Made by a program: the position numbers and the translations under genes. Below, in pieces: positions 37,301-45,218 of a stretch of DNA of 64,000 nt. A model generated the notes under the pieces. It was not told where the DNA came from, searched no databases, and saw nothing but the letters and a program-made list of their open reading frames with translations. Each line of letters begins with the position of its first letter. Position 1 is the first letter of the stretch. Source of the stretch: Bacteroides sp. ET71 (lineage in GTDB: Bacteria > Bacteroidota > Bacteroidia > Bacteroidales > Bacteroidaceae); NCBI RefSeq assembly GCF_023336905.1, contig NZ_JAMBLS010000003.1, forward strand, positions 186,001 through 250,000, read 5' to 3'.

Positions 37301-37367
37301 TTGCGCACAGAATCCCGGCCAACAATGCGAACAGCCGGAATCGGAATGGATTCTTGTCTTTTTGCAT
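34365..37367 (-). CDS. susC: SusC/RagA-type TonB-dependent glycan transporter
   Basis: 1000 residues. Signal peptide (about 1-28), carboxypeptidase-regulatory-like domain (about 30-110: VQGIIKDEAGETVIGASVVEKGTTNGVISGLDG), plug (about 115-235, with MLDEVVVVGYGTMKKSDLTGAV and YGSRGANGVVMITTK) and a long barrel ending FNVGLNFNF. It imports oligosaccharides of about the size GH66 releases into the periplasm using TonB energy. First gene of the operon; TATTTTTG -7 box at 37433-37440. Confidence 0.95.
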   Translation of the reverse strand: MQKDKNPFRFRLFALLAGILCATHLFAQQHITVQGIIKDEAGETVIGASVVEKGTTNGVISGLDGDFTLKVFPQATLVFSFVGYKTLEVPVDGRTTLQVVMGEDTEMLDEVVVVGYGTMKKSDLTGAVSSLGNKELRNTPVSNLGQAIQGKISGVQVVDAGRPGDNVSIKIRGLGSINNCDPLVVIDGVPTDLGLASLNMSDVERLDVLKDASATAIYGSRGANGVVMITTKRGSEGKGRLSVSANYSFQNATSVPELLNASQYAELNNDMMTNSGRNPNPEWADPSTLGAGTDWLDLLLQTGHMQNYTVSYSGGNESSHYYVSGGFLDQEGIVKSVGYRRFTFQSNSDAQVFKWLKFSNNITFSADVKDSGTFSIGDALKALPVLPVKNEDGSWAGPEGNSDWYGSTRNPIGPTEVNSSETKGYNLLANLTAELTFTKWLKFKSTFGYDAKFWFIDNWTPAYDWAPTPTEESSRYKSDNKSFTYLWDNYFLFDHTFAEKHHVGLMAGMSAQWNETDYLNAQKNVFMFDNVHEMDNGEKMYAIGGNETAWALLSYMARLNYSYEDRYLLTATVRRDGSSRFGKKNRWGTFPSVSAAWRVSEEKWFPRNKYLTDFKLRVGYGVTGSQAGVSNYGYLATYNTSVYPLGTAGNNQTALVSLTLANPYLHWEEVAQTNIGFDASLFDSRLMFSFDAYIKETRDMLVKASIPITSGFEDTSTTYTNAGRVSNKGVEMSLHSVNLKGEVGWETTVTATYNKNKIKDLNSDVPYYINQINNSYVTMLDKGYPINVFYGYVTDGLFQTPEEVSLHAVQPGAEAGDIRFKDLNNDGVINDDDRTVIGNPNPSWLFSMNNTLTYKGFELSIYLQGVAGNKIYNANNIDITGMAAAYNQTTDVLGRWRGEGTSNSMPRAVYGDPNQNCRVSDRFVENGSYLRLKNITLSYNFPKRWLQKLMIENARLSVSCENVATITGYSGFDPEVDINGIDQSRYPISRTFNVGLNFNF

Positions 37368-37432
37368 GACATTAAACTATATGATTAAACAAATGGTTCT
37401 TGGCTTCCTCTCTTGATTGAGAAAGCGTACAG

Positions 37433-37440
37433 CAAAAATA
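37433..37440 (-). promoter_or_regulatory. -7 box of the susC operon
   Basis: TATTTTTG on the minus strand, 66 bases before the susC ATG at 37367. An ACGCA-N14-TGCGT inverted repeat (37466-37489) stands 26-49 bp upstream, where the HTH regulator encoded next door could bind. Confidence 0.5.
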
Positions 37441-37465
37441 TTAGGAAAAACAAGAAGCCATGGGA

Positions 37466-37489
37466 ACGCATAGTAAAAAAGTAGTGCGT
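37466..37489. promoter_or_regulatory. Inverted repeat upstream of susC, possible operator
   Basis: ACGCA (37466-37470) and TGCGT (37485-37489) are separated by an A-rich 14-bp spacer, about two helical turns centre to centre, overlapping the -33 region of the susC promoter. It could arise by chance, as the arms are only 5 bp. Confidence 0.3.
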
Positions 37490-37571
37490 ATGAGATGATA
37501 ATACACTGCTTTACAGCAAAATAAGAATCGAAACAGAGCCCAATAAAGTAGTAAGAAAAGACAGCTTGGAA

Positions 37572-39227
37572 CTACATATTCAACCGCCCTATGCGGGCAA
37601 CGAGACCTTCCAGCTCCTCGCGGTTGCCGGCGGCCTTGTTCCGTACGCGGACACGGTAATTGTATATGGTAGTGACTGAATAGCGGAGGAAGCGGGCAAT
37701 CTTCACGCTGTCGGTGATGCCCAGACGGACGAGTGCATAAATGCGTAGTTCGGTATTCAGGCGCTCACCCGGCTTAGGCAAGATGTGTTCATCGGGAAGG
37801 AGAAGCGAGTTGAAGTCTTCCACAAAAGTGGGGAACAACTGCAGGAAGGTGTCGTCGAAGTGTGCGTAGAAGTCTTCCAGTTCTTGCTCGACCAGGCGCG
37901 AAGACTTCAGGTTCTTGTACAGTTCCTGCACTTTGCCTGCGGCGGCCAGCTTGCCCAGTTCGCGACGATAGGCATCGAGTTTCTCTATATAGGCAGAGCA
38001 CTGGTCCATGTACCTGCCGATGTATTCTTCCTTCAGGTAAGAGTTTTCGGCGATGCTCCGATTGGCCTCTTTCAGTTGTTCATTAGAGTGGTGCAGCTCG
38101 TCGTTCAGTTCCTTCAGCCGGGCGTTGGCTTCCATCACCTCGCGCCGGGCCTGTACGACGCGCTTCATCTGGCGGCGCACATAGACGACGGAGACGACGA
38201 GGAAGAGTGACAGCAGGGAGATGAGGGCCAATGCCCAAGCCATCTGTCTTTGCCGCTTTTTGATTTGTAGCTGGTACACGTCGTTGACGACGGGGAATAT
38301 CTTCAGAATCTCGAGTATGCGGAGACGGGCGTTGCAGGCCACTGCGTCTTCCATGCAGCGTTTCAGGTAGACGTAAGCGCGTTCCACGTCTCCCTCGTGA
38401 AAGAGCAGTACGGCCAGGGCAGGCAGGGCCGCGTATTCCAGCACGGGCGCCTGGAGGTCGGCAATGGCGGCCACAGCCAGGAAGTATTTCTCATGTTCCG
38501 TATCGCCTTTCAGATGGTAGGATTCGGCCAGGGTATAGGCAGCGATGGCGCGGTAGTGCGTGTTTCCACGGGTGAGGTAGCGTGTCATGAGGCCGATGGC
38601 CTCGTCAGGACGGTTGTTAGCGTTGCACTGCTGGCTGCGGTTCAGCGCGTAGGACAGGGTATCGCCATCGGCCAGGCGGTAGTGCAGCAGCGAGTCGTTG
38701 TACGTCTCGCGCAGGGCACGGTAGCGGTCGCGCAATTCCGGCAGGACAACGTAGTCGGCCATCCAACTGTACAAGGTCCGCAAGTTGTGGAAGTAATAGC
38801 CGCGCAAATGTTCGGGCAGGGAGTCGTAGGCAACGGCCTCCATCTGTTCCAAGGCTTCTTTATACATGCCTGCGATGCCCATCAGCTCGGCCAGGTTCAT
38901 GCGGGCGTTGTTCAGGTAGTCGCGGTTGCCGAGGTGTTCGGCCAGGCGAAGGCGCTCTTGCGTGACGGCCAGAGACGAATCGGCATTGTACGAGCGGTAT
39001 TCTTCCAGCAAGGCATCCAAGCGTTCGAAGCGTTCTTCGCCCGGCATGCCGGCATAAAAGCCCTGCTTCAGCTTGTGCAAGCGGTCTTCTTTTTGGTCTA
39101 TGTACCGGGCTCGTTCGCGGATAACGTCGTCGAGCCTCTCGAGCAGGGAATCCATCTTCAAGGTTCCGGCACTGAGAGCCGCAGCGCATAGCAGGAGGGA
39201 GCAAAGGCAGAACAGGGTTTTCTTCAT
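37572..39227 (-). CDS. Membrane TPR-HTH regulator of the glycan locus (DUF6377-type)
   Basis: 551 residues from ATG 39227. Signal/anchor (1-20), TPR-like periplasmic sensor (about 22-315), transmembrane helix (MAWALALISLLSLFLVVSVVYV), coiled coil (about 350-400) and a C-terminal domain with LuxR-like HTH (LGITDSVKIARFLRYSVTTI). It is a paralogue of the protein at 7834. Sitting directly upstream of susC in the same direction with its own promoter, it is the probable activator, sensing the oligosaccharide in the periplasm. The upstream in-frame ATG at 39257 falls in the promoter box (39254-39261) and is excluded. Confidence 0.88.
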   Translation of the reverse strand: MKKTLFCLCSLLLCAAALSAGTLKMDSLLERLDDVIRERARYIDQKEDRLHKLKQGFYAGMPGEERFERLDALLEEYRSYNADSSLAVTQERLRLAEHLGNRDYLNNARMNLAELMGIAGMYKEALEQMEAVAYDSLPEHLRGYYFHNLRTLYSWMADYVVLPELRDRYRALRETYNDSLLHYRLADGDTLSYALNRSQQCNANNRPDEAIGLMTRYLTRGNTHYRAIAAYTLAESYHLKGDTEHEKYFLAVAAIADLQAPVLEYAALPALAVLLFHEGDVERAYVYLKRCMEDAVACNARLRILEILKIFPVVNDVYQLQIKKRQRQMAWALALISLLSLFLVVSVVYVRRQMKRVVQARREVMEANARLKELNDELHHSNEQLKEANRSIAENSYLKEEYIGRYMDQCSAYIEKLDAYRRELGKLAAAGKVQELYKNLKSSRLVEQELEDFYAHFDDTFLQLFPTFVEDFNSLLLPDEHILPKPGERLNTELRIYALVRLGITDSVKIARFLRYSVTTIYNYRVRVRNKAAGNREELEGLVARIGRLNM

Positions 39228-39253
39228 GGCAACATGCAACTGTGTTTCTGCGG

Positions 39254-39261
39254 CCAAAGAT
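39254..39261 (-). promoter_or_regulatory. -7 box of the locus regulator
   Basis: TATCTTTG on the minus strand, 27 bases before ATG 39227, directly after the terminator of the GH3 gene. Confidence 0.6.
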
Positions 39262-39280
39262 ACGTATTTTTAGCGGACGG

Positions 39281-39309
39281 AAGAAAAAAAGGAGCGCAAA
39301 TCGCGCTCC
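39281..39309 (-). terminator. Terminator of the GH3 pair
   Basis: GGAGCGC (39291-39297) pairs with GCGCTCC (39303-39309); the A-run at 39281-39290 gives U7 and more on the minus strand. It separates the GH3 pair from the regulator and the susC operon. Confidence 0.8.
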
Positions 39310-39342
39310 TTTCCTTTGCCAGAGTCATTTCGCCTCGCCGGT

Positions 39343-41688
39343 CTATCGGTTGGCAGTCTCCCAACGCTTGGTGGCGGTGCAGGCGATGTTCAGTGTCTGG
39401 TCGCCGGCCTGGATGCGGAAGTCCCCTTGCTCGAGCACCCAATGCCCGTCGTAGCCCACGAAGGCCAGGTCGGAGGCTTTCACCTTCAGGGTGACAGTCT
39501 TGGTCTCGCCGGGTTGCAGCTCTACTTTCTCGAAGGCACGCAGACGGCGGTTGTCCGGGGTGAGCGAGGCTACCAGGTCACTGCTGAACAGCAGCACGCT
39601 TTCCTTGCCGGCCACACGGCCCGTGTTGGTGACGTCGACGGTGAAGGTCAGCACGTCGTCGGCCGTAAAGCGGGATTTGTCCACGCGCAGGTTGCTGTAT
39701 TTATAAGAGGTATAGGACAGGCCGTAGCCAAAGGCCCACTGCACAGCCACCTGGGCGTCGTAGTTATATGCGCCCTCCATGGGCTTGCCGATGTGTTCGC
39801 AGGGCTTGTAGTCATAAGTAACGAGCGAATTGATTTCCTTGGGATAGGTATAGGGCATCTTTCCGCTGAAGTTGGCCTCGCCACTCATCAGACGGGCCAG
39901 CGCGTCGCCGCCGTAATTGCCCGGCAGCAGGGTGTGGACAACGGCCTTGGCCAGCGGTTCAATCTCGGCCAGGATGCGCGGACGCCCTTCGTTCAGCACC
40001 AGGATGATGGGCTTGCCCGTCTTGGCCAGCGCTTTCACCAGGTTTATCTGGTTGTCCGACAGGAAGAGGTCGGTCAGGTTGCCCGGCGTTTCGCAGTACG
40101 AGTTCTCTCCGATGCAGGCCACAATCACGTCTGCGCCCCGGGCAGCGTTCACAGCCTTGTCGATTTCGGGGGCATTTTCTTCCCACCACAGTCCGCCTTC
40201 CTTGTAGGTGACGCCCGGTTCGTAGGTGACGTTGGCGGCGCCGTACTTGGCGGTCAGTGCTTCGAGGATGGTGTTATACTGGCCGGCACACTGGTCTGCC
40301 TTGTCTCCTTGCCAGGAGTAGGACCAACCGCCGTTGAGCGTGCGCATCGAGTTGGCGTTGGGGCCGGTTACCAAGAGTTTCTTGCCGGGTGCCAGGGGCA
40401 GCAGGCTGTTGTCGTTCTTCAGCAGGACGATAGACTCTTCGGCAGCTTGCAGGGCTGCGTCGGCAAATTCCTTCGACCCGAATTTGGGGTAGTCCTTGAA
40501 GTCAGTCCAAGGCTGTTCGAACAGGCCGAGGCGATACTTCAGCCGAAGGATGCGGCGCACGGCGTCGTCGATGCGGCTCATGGGCACTTCGCCTTCTTCG
40601 ACCAGCTCCTTCAGCAGCGGGCAGAAATCCCAGTTATAGGGGTCCATGCTCATGTCGATGCCGGCGTTGATGGCCAGCTTGATGGCTTCCTTCTTCGAGG
40701 CGGCGATGTGGTCGCGGCTATAAAGGTTGACGATGTCGGCCCAGTCGGTGACAATCATGCCGTCCCAGTTCAGGCCTTCCTTCAGCCAGCCGGTCAGCAG
40801 CTCGTAGTTGGCATGGAAGGGCAGCCCGTTGTTCATGGCCGAATTGACCATCAGGGACAAGGCTCCGGCGCGTGCCATCTCGACGTAGGGGGCGAAGTGC
40901 TTCTCGCGCATGTCTTGTTCGGTGATGGAAGATGGCGTGCGGTCTTTGCCGGAGACGGGGACGCCGTAGCCCATGAAGTGCTTCATACAGGCAGCCACGT
41001 GGTACGGGCCGACGTGGTTGGGGTCGTCGCCCTGGAAGCCCAGCACGGCTTCGCGGCCCATCTCGGCGTTCAGGTAGGCGTCTTCACCGTAGTTCTCCCA
41101 CATGCGGGGCCAACGCGGGTCGCGGCCCAGGTCGACCACCGGGGCGTAGGTCCAGGGGATGCTGCCGGCGCGGGTCTCGTAAGCGGAGATGGCGGCGCCC
41201 CGGCGGGTCAGCTCGCGGTTGAAGGCGGCGCCCATGTTGATGCCCTGCGGGAAGAGCGTCCCGCCCAGGGTATAGGTAGTGCCGTGTATCTGGTCAACGC
41301 CGTAGATGTTTGGTATGCCCAGCTCGTCCATCGACACCTCTTGGATGCGCTTGATTATCTCGTGCCACTTCTGCGGGGTTACGGCCAGGCCGTCGGGCAC
41401 GTTCAGGATGGAACCGACCTTGTAGATGCGGATGACGGTGTCCAGTTTGGCCTCGTCCATCTGCCAGCCCAAGGCGGGGTCGGCTTTCCAGTCTTTCAGC
41501 ACGTCGATGGTCAGTTCGCACATCTGGCCGATTTTCTCGTCGAGCGTCATCTTCTTCAGCAACGTCTCGACTTTCTGTTCGATTTTCTCATCGCGCGGAA
41601 TGGCCGGAGCCACGGTCTGCGCGGTAGCGGCCAGGATGGCACCTGCCGCTAAACCAGTCATTAAAAGCTTTTTCATTTCGTTTCTCAT
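39343..41688 (-). CDS. GH3 beta-glucosidase-type glycosidase (first of two)
   Basis: 781 residues counted from ATG 41688; an in-frame ATG at 41676 ([12 protein letters not shown]) gives a cleaner signal peptide and may be the real start. TIM-barrel domain (about 40-390) with nucleophile D315 in [10 protein letters not shown], alpha/beta sandwich (about 400-620) with [11 protein letters not shown], and C-terminal fibronectin-III-like domain (about 660-770). Exported to the periplasm. GH3 enzymes usually remove beta-linked glucose or xylose, so its link to an alpha-glucan locus is not obvious; it may serve another glycan, or be an exo-alpha-acting member. It follows the other GH3 gene by 77 bases. 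Confidence 0.92.
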   Translation of the reverse strand: MRNEMKKLLMTGLAAGAILAATAQTVAPAIPRDEKIEQKVETLLKKMTLDEKIGQMCELTIDVLKDWKADPALGWQMDEAKLDTVIRIYKVGSILNVPDGLAVTPQKWHEIIKRIQEVSMDELGIPNIYGVDQIHGTTYTLGGTLFPQGINMGAAFNRELTRRGAAISAYETRAGSIPWTYAPVVDLGRDPRWPRMWENYGEDAYLNAEMGREAVLGFQGDDPNHVGPYHVAACMKHFMGYGVPVSGKDRTPSSITEQDMREKHFAPYVEMARAGALSLMVNSAMNNGLPFHANYELLTGWLKEGLNWDGMIVTDWADIVNLYSRDHIAASKKEAIKLAINAGIDMSMDPYNWDFCPLLKELVEEGEVPMSRIDDAVRRILRLKYRLGLFEQPWTDFKDYPKFGSKEFADAALQAAEESIVLLKNDNSLLPLAPGKKLLVTGPNANSMRTLNGGWSYSWQGDKADQCAGQYNTILEALTAKYGAANVTYEPGVTYKEGGLWWEENAPEIDKAVNAARGADVIVACIGENSYCETPGNLTDLFLSDNQINLVKALAKTGKPIILVLNEGRPRILAEIEPLAKAVVHTLLPGNYGGDALARLMSGEANFSGKMPYTYPKEINSLVTYDYKPCEHIGKPMEGAYNYDAQVAVQWAFGYGLSYTSYKYSNLRVDKSRFTADDVLTFTVDVTNTGRVAGKESVLLFSSDLVASLTPDNRRLRAFEKVELQPGETKTVTLKVKASDLAFVGYDGHWVLEQGDFRIQAGDQTLNIACTATKRWETANR

Positions 41689-41765
41689 TAATATACTAAC
41701 AGTATGTATTCTTCAAGCAAGGGCCTTCGTGCGCACCGTGTTTCCACTTCTTGCGGGCCGGGCGG

Positions 41766-44093
41766 TTACCTCCGCAGCAGCCACAATGTCTTGTTGGGGC
41801 GCAAGATATCGTTCACCTTTTCGGACGAGGCAGGGACGTCGGCCGTCAGAGTGGCCTTGATGTCGCGTGACGAGGTGGCAACCAGCAGGGAATACGTCCC
41901 CCCGTCTACGAGCCACGACGACGATGCCTCGTCGAACGAAGCCAGGTCGGCCGTACGGACGGTCATGGCTATGTTTTGCGTCTCGCCCGGCTGCAACAGG
42001 CCGGTTTTGGCGAAGGCTTTCAGTTCTTTGTCGGGTTTGTTGCGGGCAGCGGCATCGGGGGCAGAAACGTAGAGTTGGACCACTTCCTTGGCGGGCACGG
42101 TGCCGGTGTTGGTCACGTCGACCCGCACGGTATAAGCGCCTGCGGAAGCTTCGACAACGGGATTGGCAAAGTCGAAGGTGGTGTAGCTCAAGCCATAACC
42201 GAAGGGATAGGACACAGGCATGCCGAAGCTGTCGAAGTAGCGGTAGCCCACATAGATGTCTTCTTCATAGTCCACGTAATCTACGTTTCGGACGGCGGCT
42301 TTCTTCTCCTGCTTGTTCACCAGGTCTACTTGGGCGGTCTGGTTGACGGGGAAGTTGGCCGACGAGGATACGTCTTCGAAGCGCACGGGGAAGGTCATGG
42401 GCAGACGGCCGCTGGGCGACACTTTCCCGTCCAGCACGTCGGCCACGCTGTTGCCTCCTTCTTGCCCGGGCTGCCAGACACAGAGGATGGCGTCGGGCAG
42501 ATGCTTCCACGAGGCTGTCTCGATGACGCCGCCGATGTTGAGCACCACCACCACGCGCTTGCCCGCGGCGTGGAAGGCGGAGGTGACGTCTTCCAGCAGT
42601 TGTTTTTCGTCTTTACTCAGGTGGAAGTCGGACAGCCAGCGGTCGAGGAACTCGCCCGAGGTCCGCCCCAGGGTAATCAGTGCCAGGTCGTTCGCCGAGG
42701 CCAGGTCGCGGATGCGGTCGGCAGTCAGCGGCATTTCGACGGGACGCTCTTCGGGCATGAGGGGGGCGTGTTCCAGCTTGGAGATGCGCTCTTTCTCGAC
42801 AGCCAGGTGTGCCTCGTAAGCTCGCTTCAGACTCTCGTCGGGGGTATAGCCGGCTCCCTCCAGGCCGTCCAGCAAAGAGACGGTGTAGGCGCGGTTCACG
42901 TTGCCCGAGCCTGTCCCGCCGGCTATGAAGTCGTAGGACGTGCAGCCGAAGAGGGCGATGCGGCTGACGGCGGAGTCGAGCGGCAGCGTGTGTTCGCGGT
43001 TCTCCAGCAGCACCATGCCCTCGGCGGCCGACTGCCGGGTGACGGCGGCATGTGCCTTCAGGTCGGGCTTGTTGCTGAATGGATAGCCCTTGAAGCGGGG
43101 TGTGCGGAGAATCATCTCCAGGATGCGGCGCACGTTCGCATCCAGCACCTTTTCGTCCAGCTTCCCCCCTTTCACGGCTGCCAACAGGGCCTCGTATTGC
43201 TTGTCCAGGCCGGGCTGAATCATGTCGTTTCCGGCTTTCATCTGTGCCACCGCATCCTTACCGCCGAACCAGTCCGTAACGACCATGCCTTCGAAGCCCC
43301 ATTCGTCGCGCAACAGTGTCGTGAGCAGCTCGGGGTTCTCGGACGTGTACAATCCGTTCAGGTAATTGTAGGAAGACATCACTGTCCAGGGACGCCCCTC
43401 TTTGACGGCAATCTCGAATCCCCGCAGGTAAATCTCACGCAGGGCACGCTGCGAGACGTGCGCGTCTACGGTGCCACGGTTGGTCTCCTGGTTGTTCACG
43501 GCGAAATGTTTGATGCTGGTGCCCACGCCGTTCTTCTGCACGCCGCGCACGTAGGCGGCAGCCGTCCGGCCGCTGAGCACGGGGTCTTCGGAGAAGTACT
43601 CGAAGTTGCGCCCGCACAGCGGGTTGCGCTGTATGTTCATGCCCGGCGCCAGGAGGACGTCTGCCCCGTATTCCAACAGTTCCTGGCCGATGGCCTGCCC
43701 CACGTTCTCCACCAAGTCCTGGTTCCAGGTCGATGCCAGCAGGGTGGCGATGGGGAAGTGCGTGCAATAGTAGGTGGCGGTGTCGTCCGGGCGTGTCGAG
43801 TCAATGCGCAGGCCGGCAGGGCCGTCGGCAAAGACCACGGCGGGGATGCCCAGACGTTTGATGGGATAGGAAGTGCCGGCGGCTCCGGGCAGCGACTTGT
43901 CCGTGCGGCCGATGACGGGTTGCTCGCCCGAGGCTTCGGCCATGCCGGTGCCGATGACCAGATGGACTTTTTCTTCCAGACTCATGGCATCCACCACGTC
44001 TTCCACCGGAGCCTGGCCCAGTTGCGGTGTGCCGGGGCCGCAGGCGCATAAGGCTGTAGCCGCGAAGGCTGCCCAACAGATTTGTTTTTTCAT
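41766..44093 (-). CDS. GH3 glycosidase, lipoprotein (second of two)
   Basis: 775 residues. Lipobox ending CAC|GPG with the lipidated Cys at 18. N-terminal TIM barrel with KHFAVNNQETNRG and nucleophile D274 (GMVVTDWFGG), alpha/beta sandwich with LGRTSGEFLDRWLSDFHLS, and a fibronectin-III-like C-terminal domain. It differs from its neighbour in domain spacing and belongs to the BglB-like branch of GH3 beta-glucosidases. First gene of a two-gene operon that ends at the 39281-39309 terminator. Exact substrate unknown. Confidence 0.9.
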   Translation of the reverse strand: MKKQICWAAFAATALCACGPGTPQLGQAPVEDVVDAMSLEEKVHLVIGTGMAEASGEQPVIGRTDKSLPGAAGTSYPIKRLGIPAVVFADGPAGLRIDSTRPDDTATYYCTHFPIATLLASTWNQDLVENVGQAIGQELLEYGADVLLAPGMNIQRNPLCGRNFEYFSEDPVLSGRTAAAYVRGVQKNGVGTSIKHFAVNNQETNRGTVDAHVSQRALREIYLRGFEIAVKEGRPWTVMSSYNYLNGLYTSENPELLTTLLRDEWGFEGMVVTDWFGGKDAVAQMKAGNDMIQPGLDKQYEALLAAVKGGKLDEKVLDANVRRILEMILRTPRFKGYPFSNKPDLKAHAAVTRQSAAEGMVLLENREHTLPLDSAVSRIALFGCTSYDFIAGGTGSGNVNRAYTVSLLDGLEGAGYTPDESLKRAYEAHLAVEKERISKLEHAPLMPEERPVEMPLTADRIRDLASANDLALITLGRTSGEFLDRWLSDFHLSKDEKQLLEDVTSAFHAAGKRVVVVLNIGGVIETASWKHLPDAILCVWQPGQEGGNSVADVLDGKVSPSGRLPMTFPVRFEDVSSSANFPVNQTAQVDLVNKQEKKAAVRNVDYVDYEEDIYVGYRYFDSFGMPVSYPFGYGLSYTTFDFANPVVEASAGAYTVRVDVTNTGTVPAKEVVQLYVSAPDAAARNKPDKELKAFAKTGLLQPGETQNIAMTVRTADLASFDEASSSWLVDGGTYSLLVATSSRDIKATLTADVPASSEKVNDILRPNKTLWLLRR

Positions 44094-44518
44094 TTTTCAG
44101 GTATTTATTACGTTACAAGATAAAGATTGAAACAAGGTTTCCCGGTCTGCCTTATCAGGAATGACTTTCTTCTCATCTTTCACGAAATTTCTTCACACGT
44201 AAGAAAATTTCCCATTGCTTCGTTTCCGGCCGTCCTTCCGTTTTAACCGTCAGGACGCGAAGTCTTCCGCATAAGACATTCTCCTGCAAAGTAAAGGATT
44301 TTTTGTCAAAAAAAAACATTATCGCGGATATTTTTTCAAACAATCTTCATTCTCCTGCCCCGCGGCCCGGCGACAGAAAAGGCCGGAACAGCCTCCGGGC
44401 AGACAGCCCCGCCCGTTGCCCGCGACAGCGGCGGCCAGCACGCGCACGAAGCGCGGCCCGTGTCCGCAACGGCGAAACGCCTCTCCCCAAGGTGCCGACA
44501 GGCGGCCGGAAAGGGGGC

Positions 44519-44622
44519 AAAAAGAAAAACCGTCTCTACCCTCACGGGCAAAGACGGTACACAAGTCAATAATACATGAAAAAACGCTATTTAGAGAGAG
44601 TTCTTTGTTGGATTCTCAAATC
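44519..44622 (-). ncRNA. Candidate small RNA, about 100 nt
   Basis: The unit has its own promoter (TTTG-N19-TACCTTTG, 44629-44659) and ends in an intrinsic terminator: ACCGTCT (44529-44535) pairs with AGACGGT (44552-44558), followed by U-rich sequence on the minus strand (44519-44528). The predicted 5' end folds into GGATT-UGAG-AAUCC. The middle is AU-rich and holds no open frame longer than three codons. It could be a free sRNA or an attenuated leader for the GH3 operon 430 bases downstream. It shows no match I recognise to 6S, SRP or tmRNA. Confidence 0.6.
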
Positions 44623-44628
44623 CGAGAC

Positions 44629-44659
44629 AAAGGTATGTAATAGTTTTCTTTTCTCCAAA
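44629..44659 (-). promoter_or_regulatory. Consensus promoter of the candidate small RNA
   Basis: On the minus strand TTTG (44656-44659) is separated by exactly 19 bases from TACCTTTG (44629-44636), a full match to the Bacteroidetes -33/-7 consensus and the best-spaced promoter I found in the window. Confidence 0.75.
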
Positions 44660-44849
44660 TAACTATCGACTATTTTCTGAATTTTATCGACGAATAAGAC
44701 AGAATAGGGCGCAAAAAGCGCCAGACAGTGCATCGGAAGCCGGGCAAACGCCCGCCAGCCCGCGACAACAGCGGGATGCGGCACACGCGAAACGACCGGC
44801 ACACGCATATTCACCCCGACAAAATGAGACGGCTTACGCAGATTTTTCG

Positions 44850-44857
44850 TACCTTTG
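44850..44857 (+). promoter_or_regulatory. -7 box of rbfA
   Basis: TACCTTTG, 26 bases before ATG 44883. Confidence 0.6.
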
Positions 44858-44882
44858 CCCAACCAACATAAAACAACGGCTT

Positions 44883-45218
44883 ATGGAAACAACCAGACAG
44901 AACAAAATAGCGCGCCTGCTGCAGAAAGAGCTGAGCGACATCTTCCAGCGGCAGACACAGGCCACCCACGGCGTGCTGGTGTCGGTCAGCGTCGTGCGCA
45001 TCAGCCCCGACCTGAGCGTGGCACGCGGCTACCTCAGCATCTTCCCGCCGGAACGCGCCGAAGAAATCTTGAAGAACATTAACGCCAACGCCAAGTCCGT
45101 GCGCTACGAGCTGGGCACACGTGTCCGCCACCAGTTGCGCATCATCCCAGAGCTGAAGTTCTTCATCGACGACTCGCTGGACTACGCAGAGCACATCGAC
45201 GAGCTGCTGAAGAAGTGA
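44883..45218 (+). CDS. rbfA: 30S ribosome-binding factor A
   Basis: 111 residues. RbfA binds the 30S subunit and helps mature 16S rRNA. The KH-like fold is recognised from RQNKIARLLQKELSDIFQRQ, VLVSVSVVRISPDLSVARGYLS and LRIIPELKFFIDDSLDYAEHIDELL. Its TGA overlaps the GTG start of the next gene (GTGA), indicating translational coupling. Confidence 0.96.
   Translation: METTRQNKIARLLQKELSDIFQRQTQATHGVLVSVSVVRISPDLSVARGYLSIFPPERAEEILKNINANAKSVRYELGTRVRHQLRIIPELKFFIDDSLDYAEHIDELLKK

Larger units (their letters stand above)
44094..44882. other. Long intergenic region between the GH3 operon and rbfA
   Basis: About 790 bases with no protein gene. It contains an AT-rich leader of the GH3 operon, a CGTCCT-N15-AGGACG inverted repeat (44231-44257), a GC-rich stretch with GAAGCGCG/TGTCCG modules (about 44340-44510), the small-RNA unit (44519-44659), a GGCGC-A5-GCGCC hairpin (44708-44722) and the rbfA promoter (44850-44857). 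Confidence 0.6.

Noticed and set aside
44577-44663. 28-codon plus-strand frame starting MKKRYLERVLCW
   Set aside because: It lies antisense to the candidate small RNA, has no plus-strand promoter and no known family.
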